NCBI RefSeq assembly: GCF_009604455.1
Contig: NZ_WEGL01000011.1
Coordinates: 186,001 to 250,000, forward strand
Length of the DNA: 64,000 nt
Reading direction: 5' to 3'
Source of the DNA: Streptomyces sp. RB17
GTDB lineage: Bacteria > Actinomycetota > Actinomycetes > Streptomycetales > Streptomycetaceae
This document shows, one piece after another, positions 17,381 to 24,817 of this stretch. Position numbers and translations under genes: made by a program. The stretch's first letter is position 1. Each line of letters begins with the position of its first letter. The notes beneath the pieces were generated by a model that saw only the letters and a list, made by a program, of their open reading frames with translations, made no database searches and had not been told where the DNA came from.

Positions 17381-18637
17381 ATGCGGCGGACGGACCCCGA
17401 GGGCCACGGGCCCGTCCGATACGGCCCGCCCCTGCCCGGCGACGGCCTTCCCGTGCTCCCCGAACTCACCGCCGTACTCGCCGCGGCGGCGAGCCGCGCC
17501 GACGCCCATCCCGTCGGCGGCACCCCCGCCCTCCTCGAAGCGGCCTGCGGCTACTGGACCCGGCGCGGACTGCCCACCGTCCCCGACCAGGTGGCCGCCG
17601 GCCCCGGCGCCCCAGCGCTGCTGCTCGCCCTCACCGCCGCACTCGCCGGCGACGGCGCCGATGTCCTGGTCCCGCGCCCCTGTGCCGCCTGGTGGGCGCC
17701 GTACGCCCGGGTGCTCGGCAGGCCCGCCTTTCACGTGCCCACTCCCGCCGAGGGCGGTGGCGTCCCCGACCCCTACGCCCTGCTGGAGACCGTCCGCCGG
17801 GTGCGCACCGAGGGCGGCGACCCGCGGCTGCTCGTGCTGTCCGTGGCCGACGACCCCACCGCCACCGTCGCCCCGCCGGAACTGCTGCACGAGACCGTCG
17901 AGGCCGCGACCGCCGAAGGACTGCACCTGGTCAGCGACGAGACCTGGCGCGACACCCTGCACCAGCCCCACGACACCGTGCTGCTCAGCCCCGCCGAGAT
18001 GCGGCCCGACCGGGTCACCGTCGTCACCGATCTCGCCGGATCCCTGCTGCCGGCCGGCTGGCCTGCTGCTGTTGCCCGCTTCCCGGACACCGGCCCCGGC
18101 CGGCAGCTGCACGCGCGCGTGCTGGACATCCTCACCGGGCTCGGCGCCCGCATCGCCGCACCCGTCGCCGCCGCGGCCGGCTACGCCCTCGACGAGCCCC
18201 CGCCCGTCACCGAGCGCCGCGAGGCCGCCGTACGACTGCATGCGCGCGTAGCCGCGGCTGCGCACGCCGCCGTCGTCGCCGCCGGCGGTTTCGCCCGCCC
18301 CCCGCAGGCCGGCCGTCACCTGTACGCCGACCTCGGCCCGCTGCGCGAACCCCTCGCCGAACAGGGCGTCGGCGACGCCCAGGAGTTGGAGGACCTCCTC
18401 ACCGCCCGCCTCGGCATGCCCGCACCCGGCGGTCACCGCTTCGGCGACGACCTCGGGGCGCTGCGTGTACGACTCGACACCGGCTCCCTGCTGGGCGGCA
18501 CCGACGAGGAACGCGCGGAATGCCTCACCTCACCCGCGCCGTTGGAACTGCCACATGTGCAACGCGCGTTGATCCTCTTGACGTCGGTCCTCGACGATCT
18601 CCGCGACGACGCTCAGCGATGGGAGCCTCCTCGATGA
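17381..18637 (+). CDS. Aminotransferase class I/II-fold protein lacking the PLP lysine
   Basis: 418-aa protein with the layout of a fold-type I aminotransferase: GGTPALLEAACGYWTRRGLP, the phosphate-binding-like AAGPGAPALLLALTAAL (residues 72-88), DDPTATVAPPELL for the usual NPTG segment, and SDETWRD (185-191) for the Asp that contacts the pyridine ring. Where Lys should form the PLP Schiff base (S-x-x-K then GWR) it has TDLAGSLLPAGWPAA, with Gly220 replacing Lys and Pro replacing Arg. It is therefore probably not an active aminotransferase. ATG at 17381 has GGAGG upstream; the stop overlaps the next start (ATGA), tying it to the hydrolase gene. Confidence 0.7.
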   Translation: MRRTDPEGHGPVRYGPPLPGDGLPVLPELTAVLAAAASRADAHPVGGTPALLEAACGYWTRRGLPTVPDQVAAGPGAPALLLALTAALAGDGADVLVPRPCAAWWAPYARVLGRPAFHVPTPAEGGGVPDPYALLETVRRVRTEGGDPRLLVLSVADDPTATVAPPELLHETVEAATAEGLHLVSDETWRDTLHQPHDTVLLSPAEMRPDRVTVVTDLAGSLLPAGWPAAVARFPDTGPGRQLHARVLDILTGLGARIAAPVAAAAGYALDEPPPVTERREAAVRLHARVAAAAHAAVVAAGGFARPPQAGRHLYADLGPLREPLAEQGVGDAQELEDLLTARLGMPAPGGHRFGDDLGALRVRLDTGSLLGGTDEERAECLTSPAPLELPHVQRALILLTSVLDDLRDDAQRWEPPR

Positions 18638-19788
18638 CGCAGCAGACGCATGAGCCCGAGACCCACGAGCCCGGATCGACCACGACGACGGCGACGACCG
18701 CGACGGCCACGAAGCCCGCGACGACCACGACGGCCATGACGGCGGGACCGACCGCACCGACCGCACCCACGGCACCGACCCGCTCCACCGGCACCCCGAC
18801 CCCCCTGGCACCCCCGTTTCCCCCGCTGGCCGAGCCGCGCCCCCTCGGTGAACACCGTGTGTGGCCCCGCACCTTCCACGACCGGCTCACCGCCCCCCTG
18901 CCCGGCCTCAAGGCCCTCGCCCGCTTTGCCCGCGAAGGCGCCGTACGGCCCGGAGCCGACGGTCTCGCGGACGTCCCCCGGCTCCCCTGCGCCCCCGCCC
19001 CGCTGCCCCGCGTCGGCACCCGCACCCTCGCCGTCACCTGGGCCGGACACGCCAGCTGGATCGTGCGGATCGGCGGCCTGACCGTGCTCACCGACCCCGT
19101 CTGGTCCCGCCGCATCCTCGGCACCCCGGCCCGTATCACCCCCGTCGGCGTCCCCTGGGACACCCTGCCTCGCGTCGACGCCGTCGTCATCAGCCACAAC
19201 CACTACGACCACCTCGACGCCCCCACCCTGCACCAACTCCCGCGGGACACTCCCGTGTTCGCTCCGGCCGGCCTCGGCCGCTGGTTCCGCCGGCGCCGCT
19301 TCACCTGCGTCACCGAGCTGGACTGGTGGGAGGGCGCGGAATTCGGCGGCGTCCGCTTCGACTTCGTCCCCGCTCACCACTGGTCCAAGCGCACCCTCAC
19401 CGACACCTGTCACAGCCTCTGGGGCGGCTGGGTGCTCACCGACGCTGACGGACAGCGCCTCTACTTCGCCGGCGACACCGGCTACGGCCACTGGTTCTCC
19501 CGCATCGGCCGCCGCTACCCGGGCATCGACCTCGCCCTCATGCCCATCGGCGCCTACGACCCCCGTTGGTGGCTCCGCGACGTCCACTGCGATCCCGAGG
19601 AGGCCGTACAGGCCACCCTGGATCTGGGCGCGCGCCGCATGGCCCCCATGCACTGGGGCACCTTCATCCTCTCGGCAGAGCCGGTCCTGGAACCGCTCAC
19701 GAGGGTGCGAGTCGCTTGGGAGAAGGCGGGGTTGGAGCGAGAGGACCTGTGGGATCTCCCGATCGGCGCTTCGAAGGTGCTCGACTGA
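18634..19788 (+). CDS. MBL-fold metallohydrolase (NAPE-PLD/UlaG-like)
   Basis: 384-aa metallo-beta-lactamase-fold hydrolase. A ~70-residue N-terminal stretch is low complexity (runs of Thr, Ala and Pro). The catalytic part starts with TLAVTWAGHASWIVRIGG and has the zinc motif SHNHYDHLD near residue 189, HHWSKRT, the acidic ligand region YFAGDTGYG and the final PMHWGTF. This pattern fits the NAPE-phospholipase D-like branch, which cleaves phosphodiester or acyl substrates; the true substrate is unknown. Start ATG 18634 overlaps the stop of the aminotransferase-like gene. Its end meets a hairpin at 19790. Confidence 0.85.
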   Translation: MTQQTHEPETHEPGSTTTTATTATATKPATTTTAMTAGPTAPTAPTAPTRSTGTPTPLAPPFPPLAEPRPLGEHRVWPRTFHDRLTAPLPGLKALARFAREGAVRPGADGLADVPRLPCAPAPLPRVGTRTLAVTWAGHASWIVRIGGLTVLTDPVWSRRILGTPARITPVGVPWDTLPRVDAVVISHNHYDHLDAPTLHQLPRDTPVFAPAGLGRWFRRRRFTCVTELDWWEGAEFGGVRFDFVPAHHWSKRTLTDTCHSLWGGWVLTDADGQRLYFAGDTGYGHWFSRIGRRYPGIDLALMPIGAYDPRWWLRDVHCDPEEAVQATLDLGARRMAPMHWGTFILSAEPVLEPLTRVRVAWEKAGLEREDLWDLPIGASKVLD

Positions 19789-19789
19789 G

Positions 19790-19807
19790 GCGCCCCTTCA
19801 GGGGCGC
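19790..19807 (+). terminator. Terminator-like hairpin of the common streptomycete repeat
   Basis: GCGCCCC TTCA GGGGCGC followed by GGGGAACTGCGC. This sequence is, to my knowledge, one of the most frequent intergenic repeats in Streptomyces genomes and usually sits just after stop codons, as here. Confidence 0.7.
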
Positions 19808-19846
19808 GGGGAACTGCGCCCGAAGTGCGCCGAAACCCCGGCGGCG

Positions 19847-20458
19847 CTACCGGAACCGCCGCACCACACTCGGCACAGCACTGATAACCACGGTCAGCCC
19901 CACCGCCACCACAACCCCCTCCCACGGCTCCCGGAACAACGAACCCCCCAGAACGCCGACGGCTTGATAGGTGGCCGCCCAGGCCAGACACGCGGGCAGA
20001 TTCCCCCGAGCGAACCGCCTGAGCGGCCACTCCGCCATCAGACAAGCCAACATCACCGGAATACGACCGGCAGGCACCAGCCGAGACAACACCAGTACGG
20101 CAACTCCATGTTCGGACAGCTTCCCCCGCGCCTGCGCGAGTCGTTCCTCCGGCGCCCGGCTCCGTATCGCCTCCAGCCACCGCGACCCGTTCCGCGACCG
20201 CATCCCGCGCCGCCCCAGCCAGTACAGCGCCGCGTCCCCCAGGAACGCGGCCGGCGACGCCGTCAGGAACACCAACGCCAGCGCGAACGGCGCCGTCTGG
20301 TGAAAGGCCACCACCGCCGCCGAACTCACCAGCGCGCCCGTCGGCACCACCGGCAGCAGCGCCCCGATCAGCACCAGCAGGAACAACGACGGATAGCCCA
20401 CCGCCTGCTGCGTCGACTCGGTCGTCACGGCTCTCGACGCATCGGCGAGCCACGTCAC
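19847..20458 (-). CDS. DedA family membrane protein
   Basis: 203-aa integral membrane protein of the DedA/SNARE-associated (VTT domain) family, now viewed as lipid flippases or scramblases. Visible marks are the membrane-re-entrant LLPVVPTGALVSS near residue 35, GDAALYWLGRRGMR near residue 75, and SRLVPAGRIPVMLACLMAE near residue 125, followed by two hydrophobic helices. GTG start at 20458 overlaps the stop of the upstream hydrolase (GTGA), so they are translationally coupled. Confidence 0.85.
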   Translation of the reverse strand: MTWLADASRAVTTESTQQAVGYPSLFLLVLIGALLPVVPTGALVSSAAVVAFHQTAPFALALVFLTASPAAFLGDAALYWLGRRGMRSRNGSRWLEAIRSRAPEERLAQARGKLSEHGVAVLVLSRLVPAGRIPVMLACLMAEWPLRRFARGNLPACLAWAATYQAVGVLGGSLFREPWEGVVVAVGLTVVISAVPSVVRRFR

Positions 20459-21228
20459 CGCGCGACCTCCAGCCGCACAGTCTCGCCGTGCCCCAGCTTG
20501 TGCACCGCCACCTCCGGCGCCGCCACGGCCGCCAGCCGCACGAACTCGTCCCCCGGCGCGTGGAATTCGTGCGGGCGCACGGCGTCCATCCCGATCGGCC
20601 AGTACGTGCCGTAGTGCACCGGCACGGCCGCCCGGGGTGCCAGCCGCGCCAGCGCCCGCGCCGCCCGCCCCGGGTCCAGATGCCCCTCACCGAGATACGG
20701 CCCCCAGCCGCCCACCGGCAGCAGCGCCACGTCCACCGGCCCTACCTGCTCGGCCATGGCGTCGAACAGCCCGGTGTCCCCGGCGAAGTACGTCCGTGCC
20801 GCGCCCTCCACGACATAGCCGAGCGCGGGCGAGCGGTGCGGGCCCACCGGCAGCCGCCGCCCGTCGTGCCGGGCCGGCACCACCCGCACCAGCAGATCGT
20901 CGATCCGCACCTCGTCCCCGGGCATCACCTCCGTCACCCGCAGTCGGTGCAGCCGGCGCAGACCGGGCACCGCCCGGGGTGCGCCCCGAGGCACGAGCAG
21001 GCGCGTGCCCGGGGCGAGCTCCGCCAGCGAGGGCAGATGCAGATGGTCGGCGTGCAGATGGGAGACGAGCACCACGTCCGCGTGACGGGCCGCGGCCGGC
21101 GGCACGGCACCCCGGCGCCGCCGCAGATGCGCCAGCCGGCGGGCGAACAGGGGATCGGTGAGCACCCGTATGTTCGCGTCCCGCACCGTGCAGGTGGCGT
21201 GACCCCACCAGGTGATCTCCACCGGCAC
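20455..21228 (-). CDS. UlaG-like MBL-fold metallohydrolase
   Basis: 257-aa metal-dependent hydrolase. It starts VEITWWGHATCTVRDANIRV, has the zinc motif SHLHADHLHL near residue 57, the YFAGDTGLFD acidic ligand near residue 150 and VPVHYGTYWPIG near residue 205. The GTG at 21228 is chosen because AAGGAGG stands seven bases upstream; the in-frame GTG six codons earlier overlaps this site. It is the second member of the fold within 3 kb, but is diverged from the one at 18634. Coupled to dedA by a GTGA overlap, which suggests a membrane-lipid-related substrate. Confidence 0.83.
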   Translation of the reverse strand: MPVEITWWGHATCTVRDANIRVLTDPLFARRLAHLRRRRGAVPPAAARHADVVLVSHLHADHLHLPSLAELAPGTRLLVPRGAPRAVPGLRRLHRLRVTEVMPGDEVRIDDLLVRVVPARHDGRRLPVGPHRSPALGYVVEGAARTYFAGDTGLFDAMAEQVGPVDVALLPVGGWGPYLGEGHLDPGRAARALARLAPRAAVPVHYGTYWPIGMDAVRPHEFHAPGDEFVRLAAVAAPEVAVHKLGHGETVRLEVAR

Positions 21229-21312
21229 CCTCTTCGCCTCCTTCACGCGACTCCCCGAAGCCTACGGGCAGGAGTAGGGTCGGCGGCGAAACCCGGAGGT
21301 GAGGGGGACGCC

Positions 21313-21750
21313 ATGGGACAGCTGCGGGGTACCTCCGACACGCCCGCGCCCGCGCCGGTGCGGGTCATCGCGATCGCCAGCCTGACCCCGCTGGAGGAAC
21401 TGGACGCGGACCCCTTCCTCGTCGACTCCCGCAGCCAGCACGCCATGTGCGCCCGCTGGGCCGCCGAACGCGGGTACGTCATCGCCCGGGAACTCCTCGT
21501 CGGCGGACTCCGCTTCGACCACGGTGCGCTGTGGGACGGCGTCCGGCCGGGAGTGGACGTCTTCGTCGCGCCCAGCCTGCGCGTGCTCCGGCGCGCTCTC
21601 TCCTCGGTCGAGGCGTTCACCGCCGAGTGCGCGCGCCGGGGCGTGCGCGTGGAAACCGTCGGACGGGCCGAGCCGTCGTACGACGCCCAGATGAAGGCCC
21701 GCGTCCACCGCCGGCTGTCCATGCCGACGGCCGGCTACGACGGCCGATAG
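21313..21750 (+). CDS. Resolvase N-terminal-like small protein
   Basis: 145-aa protein. The spacing of VRVIAIAS, SRSQHAMCARWAAERGYVI, RPGVDVFVAPSLRVLRRAL and ECARRGVRVETVG follows the catalytic domain of serine recombinases (strand with Ser, Q-x3-C helix, RPGLD, then the long helix). The usual Arg before the Ser is absent and there is no DNA-binding domain, so it is unlikely to recombine DNA by itself. ATG at 21313; the preceding ccggaggtgaggggga contains GGAGG. Assignment is by pattern only; it could be an unrelated alpha/beta protein. Confidence 0.55.
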   Translation: MGQLRGTSDTPAPAPVRVIAIASLTPLEELDADPFLVDSRSQHAMCARWAAERGYVIARELLVGGLRFDHGALWDGVRPGVDVFVAPSLRVLRRALSSVEAFTAECARRGVRVETVGRAEPSYDAQMKARVHRRLSMPTAGYDGR

Positions 21751-21788
21751 GCCCTGCACCCTGTGTGCTGCGCCCTGCGTAGCTTCCT

Positions 21789-22181
21789 TCAGCCGCCGAC
21801 GAGGGCGACGAGCTTGATGAACACCAGGTCGGGATCGGCGGTGAGATCCACGACGTCGTCCAGATCCTCGACCTGGCGGTCGCCGGCCAGCACGAAGAAC
21901 CCGTTGGCCAGGAAGGCGCGCTCGGCGATCTCGGCCTGACGCTCCGCGTCGATGCGGCGGGGCTCGCGCAGCCGGCGGCCGCCCCGCTCCGTCTCGGCGT
22001 CGGCGGGGCGTACCAGGCCGTTGAACCGGTCTCCGGGCCGGGCGTTGTGCCGGGCGACCTCCTCCCGGACCCGGAGTCTGATCAGCTCCCGTACGGTCAT
22101 CCGCTCCGGCAGCCCGGTGACCTCCCACACGGCGACCGGCCTGCCCGTCGCCGTCTCGTCCCGGAACGTCACGGTGGCCAT
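21789..22181 (-). CDS. Conserved hypothetical protein paired with DUF4132
   Basis: 130-aa soluble protein that I do not recognise. It reads VTFRDETATGRPVAVWEVTG at the start, then a helical RELIRLRVREEVARHNA segment, a polar arginine-rich stretch and a C-terminal segment ending LTADPDLVFIKLVALVGG. Its ATG shares one base with the stop of the DUF4132 gene (TGATG), so both are made from one mRNA and probably act together. Could be a small partner or regulator of the DUF4132 protein. Confidence 0.65.
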   Translation of the reverse strand: MATVTFRDETATGRPVAVWEVTGLPERMTVRELIRLRVREEVARHNARPGDRFNGLVRPADAETERGGRRLREPRRIDAERQAEIAERAFLANGFFVLAGDRQVEDLDDVVDLTADPDLVFIKLVALVGG

Positions 22182-24676
22182 CAGGCACCCCTCTTGATCT
22201 GCATGAGGATGGTCTCGTCGGTGATCTTCGTGTCGGCGGCGAGCAGGAAGGCCTTGCTCAGGATCAGCGAGAGCCGGTCGTCCTCGAACGGCAGGAACAC
22301 CGTGCCGCTGCCCTGGCTGCGTGCCGGGACGACGCACAGGTAGCTGTCGTCCGGTTCCATCAGGATGTTGGCCGAGCCCAGGTGGATCCGGTAGGTGCGC
22401 AGATCGCCGCGGACGACCAGGAAGCGGCCGTCGAGCGTGCAGCGGTCGGCGATCCTCAGCCGCGGCAGGATCCGTGCCAGGGCGTCGCGGCGGACCTGTG
22501 CGCTCGCGGTGAGCTCGCCGAAGGTGGTCGTCCGCCAGTACGCGGCATGGCGGTCCTCGCCCCGGTCCGTCCAGTCGGGGTCGGCGGCGATCGAGGTCAC
22601 CCCGACGAACAGGTCCACGTCCCGCATGGCCTCGCTGAACACCAGCGGCGGCACCTCCTCCAGCCGGACCTCCCGCCAGCGCCGCCCGTCCCGCCGCTCG
22701 AAGCGGACCTGGTCGGTCGCGGCGTACAGCGGCGCGTAGTCGCGGTCGTCCTCCTCGGCGGGTTCGTGATGGAAGCAGGCCCGCCACTCGCCGTCGCCGA
22801 ACTCGGCCCGGGCCAGACCGTCGTAGCCGCCGTCATAGCGTCCGAGGAAGTTGGCCTGCCAGCCGCGCTGCTTGAACAGGGCGTACAGGCGCGGGTAGTG
22901 GACGATGTGGGCGGCGAACCGGTTGGAGTAGACGCCGGTCCGCTCCTCCGCCGCGGTGAGCCGGTATATCTCGCGGAAAGCCTGTTTGAACGGCTGCCGC
23001 AGGCTCTCCGCGAGGATCCGGGCCCGCCACGTACCGACCTCGTCCACCGACGCCCGCACCGGATGCCACAGCCGGACGCGCCGGGGCGCACCGGAGGGTC
23101 CGGCCGCCGGCGCCGCCGCGCGCCACGCGCCGTCCGCTCCCTGGAACTCCCAGATCAACCCCCGGACGACGACGCCGGTCACCGGGTGGTCGCGGTAGTG
23201 GCGGCACCATTCGTCGTACGGCCACGTGCGCCCCGCCGACATCAGCGCCTCCACGCGCGCCCGCTCACCCGACAACGTGCCCCGCACCGCCTTGGCCAGG
23301 GCCTTCAACTCCGCGAGTTCGTCGGGGAATCCGGCCTTCACCGGCGCCGGGGCGGTACGGGACGTGCGTCCCTCGGGTCCTGTGAAGGTCAGCCGTACCG
23401 TCTGCGCGTCCTCGATCGCCACCCGCGCCCGGTATCCGCCCAGCTCCCGTTCCAGCAAGCCGTCCGGGGCCAGGCCATGGGCGGGCACGCTGCGCTCGAC
23501 GAGCTGCCCCGCGGTGATGCCCTGCCGCGCGGCGGCGGTCGCCAGGGCGGTGTCCAGCTGCTTGCGCAGGGCCCGGTGCCGGATCCGGGAGCGCAGCCGC
23601 CACAGTGCCTCCAGGGCGGCCGGATCATCGACCTCGGCCAGGGCGTTGATCGTGGCGCCCGCGAGCTTGGGGTCCTCGGTCACGTCCCTTGCCGGGCCGC
23701 CGGTGCGCAGGGCGAGCGCGTGGAGGTACGGCACCGATGCCGGGCCGGCGGCCAGCGCGGCCGCCCAGACGAGGCCGCGTGCCAGGTCCCCGTCGTTCTG
23801 GTGGACGACGTAGTGGTAGTGGTAGCCGCCGGATAGCCAGCCGGCGTGGGGGCCGCTTCCCCTGCTGCACACCGGATCGCCCTCGGCAAGCGCGCGCAGG
23901 ACCTGTTGCACCATGTCCCGCCCGGACACCGCGTCCACGAGGGTGAGGCAGGTGCGTCGCCAGCGCTGGGTCGGACGCGGTCCGGACAGGCTCGCCAAGT
24001 GCCGTACGAAGTCGGCGAGTTCGCGGGGCGGCGCGGTGCTCGCGCGCTCGCGCAGGGCGGCGGCCCAGGGGGCGTAGGCGGGAATCAGCCCCTCGGGGAC
24101 GTGCGCCTCGTCCGCGCTCGCGAGCAGTTCCCGCAGCCGCCTGGCGAGCGGTCCGCGCAGGCGCGCCTCGACGCGGGAGTCCTGGAGTTCCGCGTGGGCG
24201 TGCCGCAGCCACGGGGCGAGCGCACGGCAGCCGTCAGCGTCGAGTTGCCCGGCGGCGGTCAGTGCCGTGTCCAGCGCGTCGGCGAACCGGTAGCCCCTGT
24301 CGTACTCGGCGGCGCGGAGCAGCAGCACGCCTACCTCGTCCGGTGTCCAGCCGCGCACCCGCGAGATCAGGGCCTCGATCTCGGTGTCGTACGACCAGAA
24401 GCCGGTCCCGTCGAACCGGGTGGCCAGCATCAGGCACAGGACCGCGGCCCTGCCCTCCTCGTCCTCGCAGGCCGCGAGCCGGCCGTCGATCTCCGCCTGG
24501 ACCGCCGTGCTCGCCCCTCTCGACCGCCGGTGCTCGTGCCCCATGGCCAGCCGAAACTCGGCCCGCTGACGCTCCAGCAGGCCGACGAGCCAGCGGACAC
24601 GGCCGAGTGCGGCGGACCTCACGTCGTCGAGCGGGTCGTTCCTCCGGGACTCCGCCACCAAGGCTTCGTAGAGCAT
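22181..24676 (-). CDS. DUF4132 domain protein
   Basis: 831-aa cytoplasmic protein. The N-terminal ~500 residues are helical and HEAT-like (for example PAALEALWRLRSRIRHRALR). The C-terminal half has the recognisable DUF4132 region with PYDEWCRHYRDHPVTGVVVR, IYRLTAAEERTGVYSNRFA, RLYALFKQRGWQANFLGRYD and a final segment near LFVGVTSIAADPDW. The family includes E. coli MolR-like proteins, but its biochemical role is unknown. The ATG at 24676 has no strong ribosome site in front, so the start is uncertain by a few codons. One-base overlap with the next gene. Confidence 0.75.
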   Translation of the reverse strand: MLYEALVAESRRNDPLDDVRSAALGRVRWLVGLLERQRAEFRLAMGHEHRRSRGASTAVQAEIDGRLAACEDEEGRAAVLCLMLATRFDGTGFWSYDTEIEALISRVRGWTPDEVGVLLLRAAEYDRGYRFADALDTALTAAGQLDADGCRALAPWLRHAHAELQDSRVEARLRGPLARRLRELLASADEAHVPEGLIPAYAPWAAALRERASTAPPRELADFVRHLASLSGPRPTQRWRRTCLTLVDAVSGRDMVQQVLRALAEGDPVCSRGSGPHAGWLSGGYHYHYVVHQNDGDLARGLVWAAALAAGPASVPYLHALALRTGGPARDVTEDPKLAGATINALAEVDDPAALEALWRLRSRIRHRALRKQLDTALATAAARQGITAGQLVERSVPAHGLAPDGLLERELGGYRARVAIEDAQTVRLTFTGPEGRTSRTAPAPVKAGFPDELAELKALAKAVRGTLSGERARVEALMSAGRTWPYDEWCRHYRDHPVTGVVVRGLIWEFQGADGAWRAAAPAAGPSGAPRRVRLWHPVRASVDEVGTWRARILAESLRQPFKQAFREIYRLTAAEERTGVYSNRFAAHIVHYPRLYALFKQRGWQANFLGRYDGGYDGLARAEFGDGEWRACFHHEPAEEDDRDYAPLYAATDQVRFERRDGRRWREVRLEEVPPLVFSEAMRDVDLFVGVTSIAADPDWTDRGEDRHAAYWRTTTFGELTASAQVRRDALARILPRLRIADRCTLDGRFLVVRGDLRTYRIHLGSANILMEPDDSYLCVVPARSQGSGTVFLPFEDDRLSLILSKAFLLAADTKITDETILMQIKRGA

Positions 24677-24817
24677 GCCGGGAGGATGACAGAGGGGACT
24701 GACAACGCGATCAGCTCGGCTCTGGGGCGGGCCACGTGCGGTGGACCCGTGTGACAAGGTGGAGCGAGGCCCGGGCGTCGAGCGGGGCGGGACGTGGGGG
24801 GGCGAGGAGTGCGAGGC

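Noticed and set aside
16405..18633. Plus-strand extension before the MBL hydrolase
   Set aside because: Arg/Pro-rich shadow of the surface protein and aminotransferase-like genes; the hydrolase starts at 18634 in an ATGA overlap.
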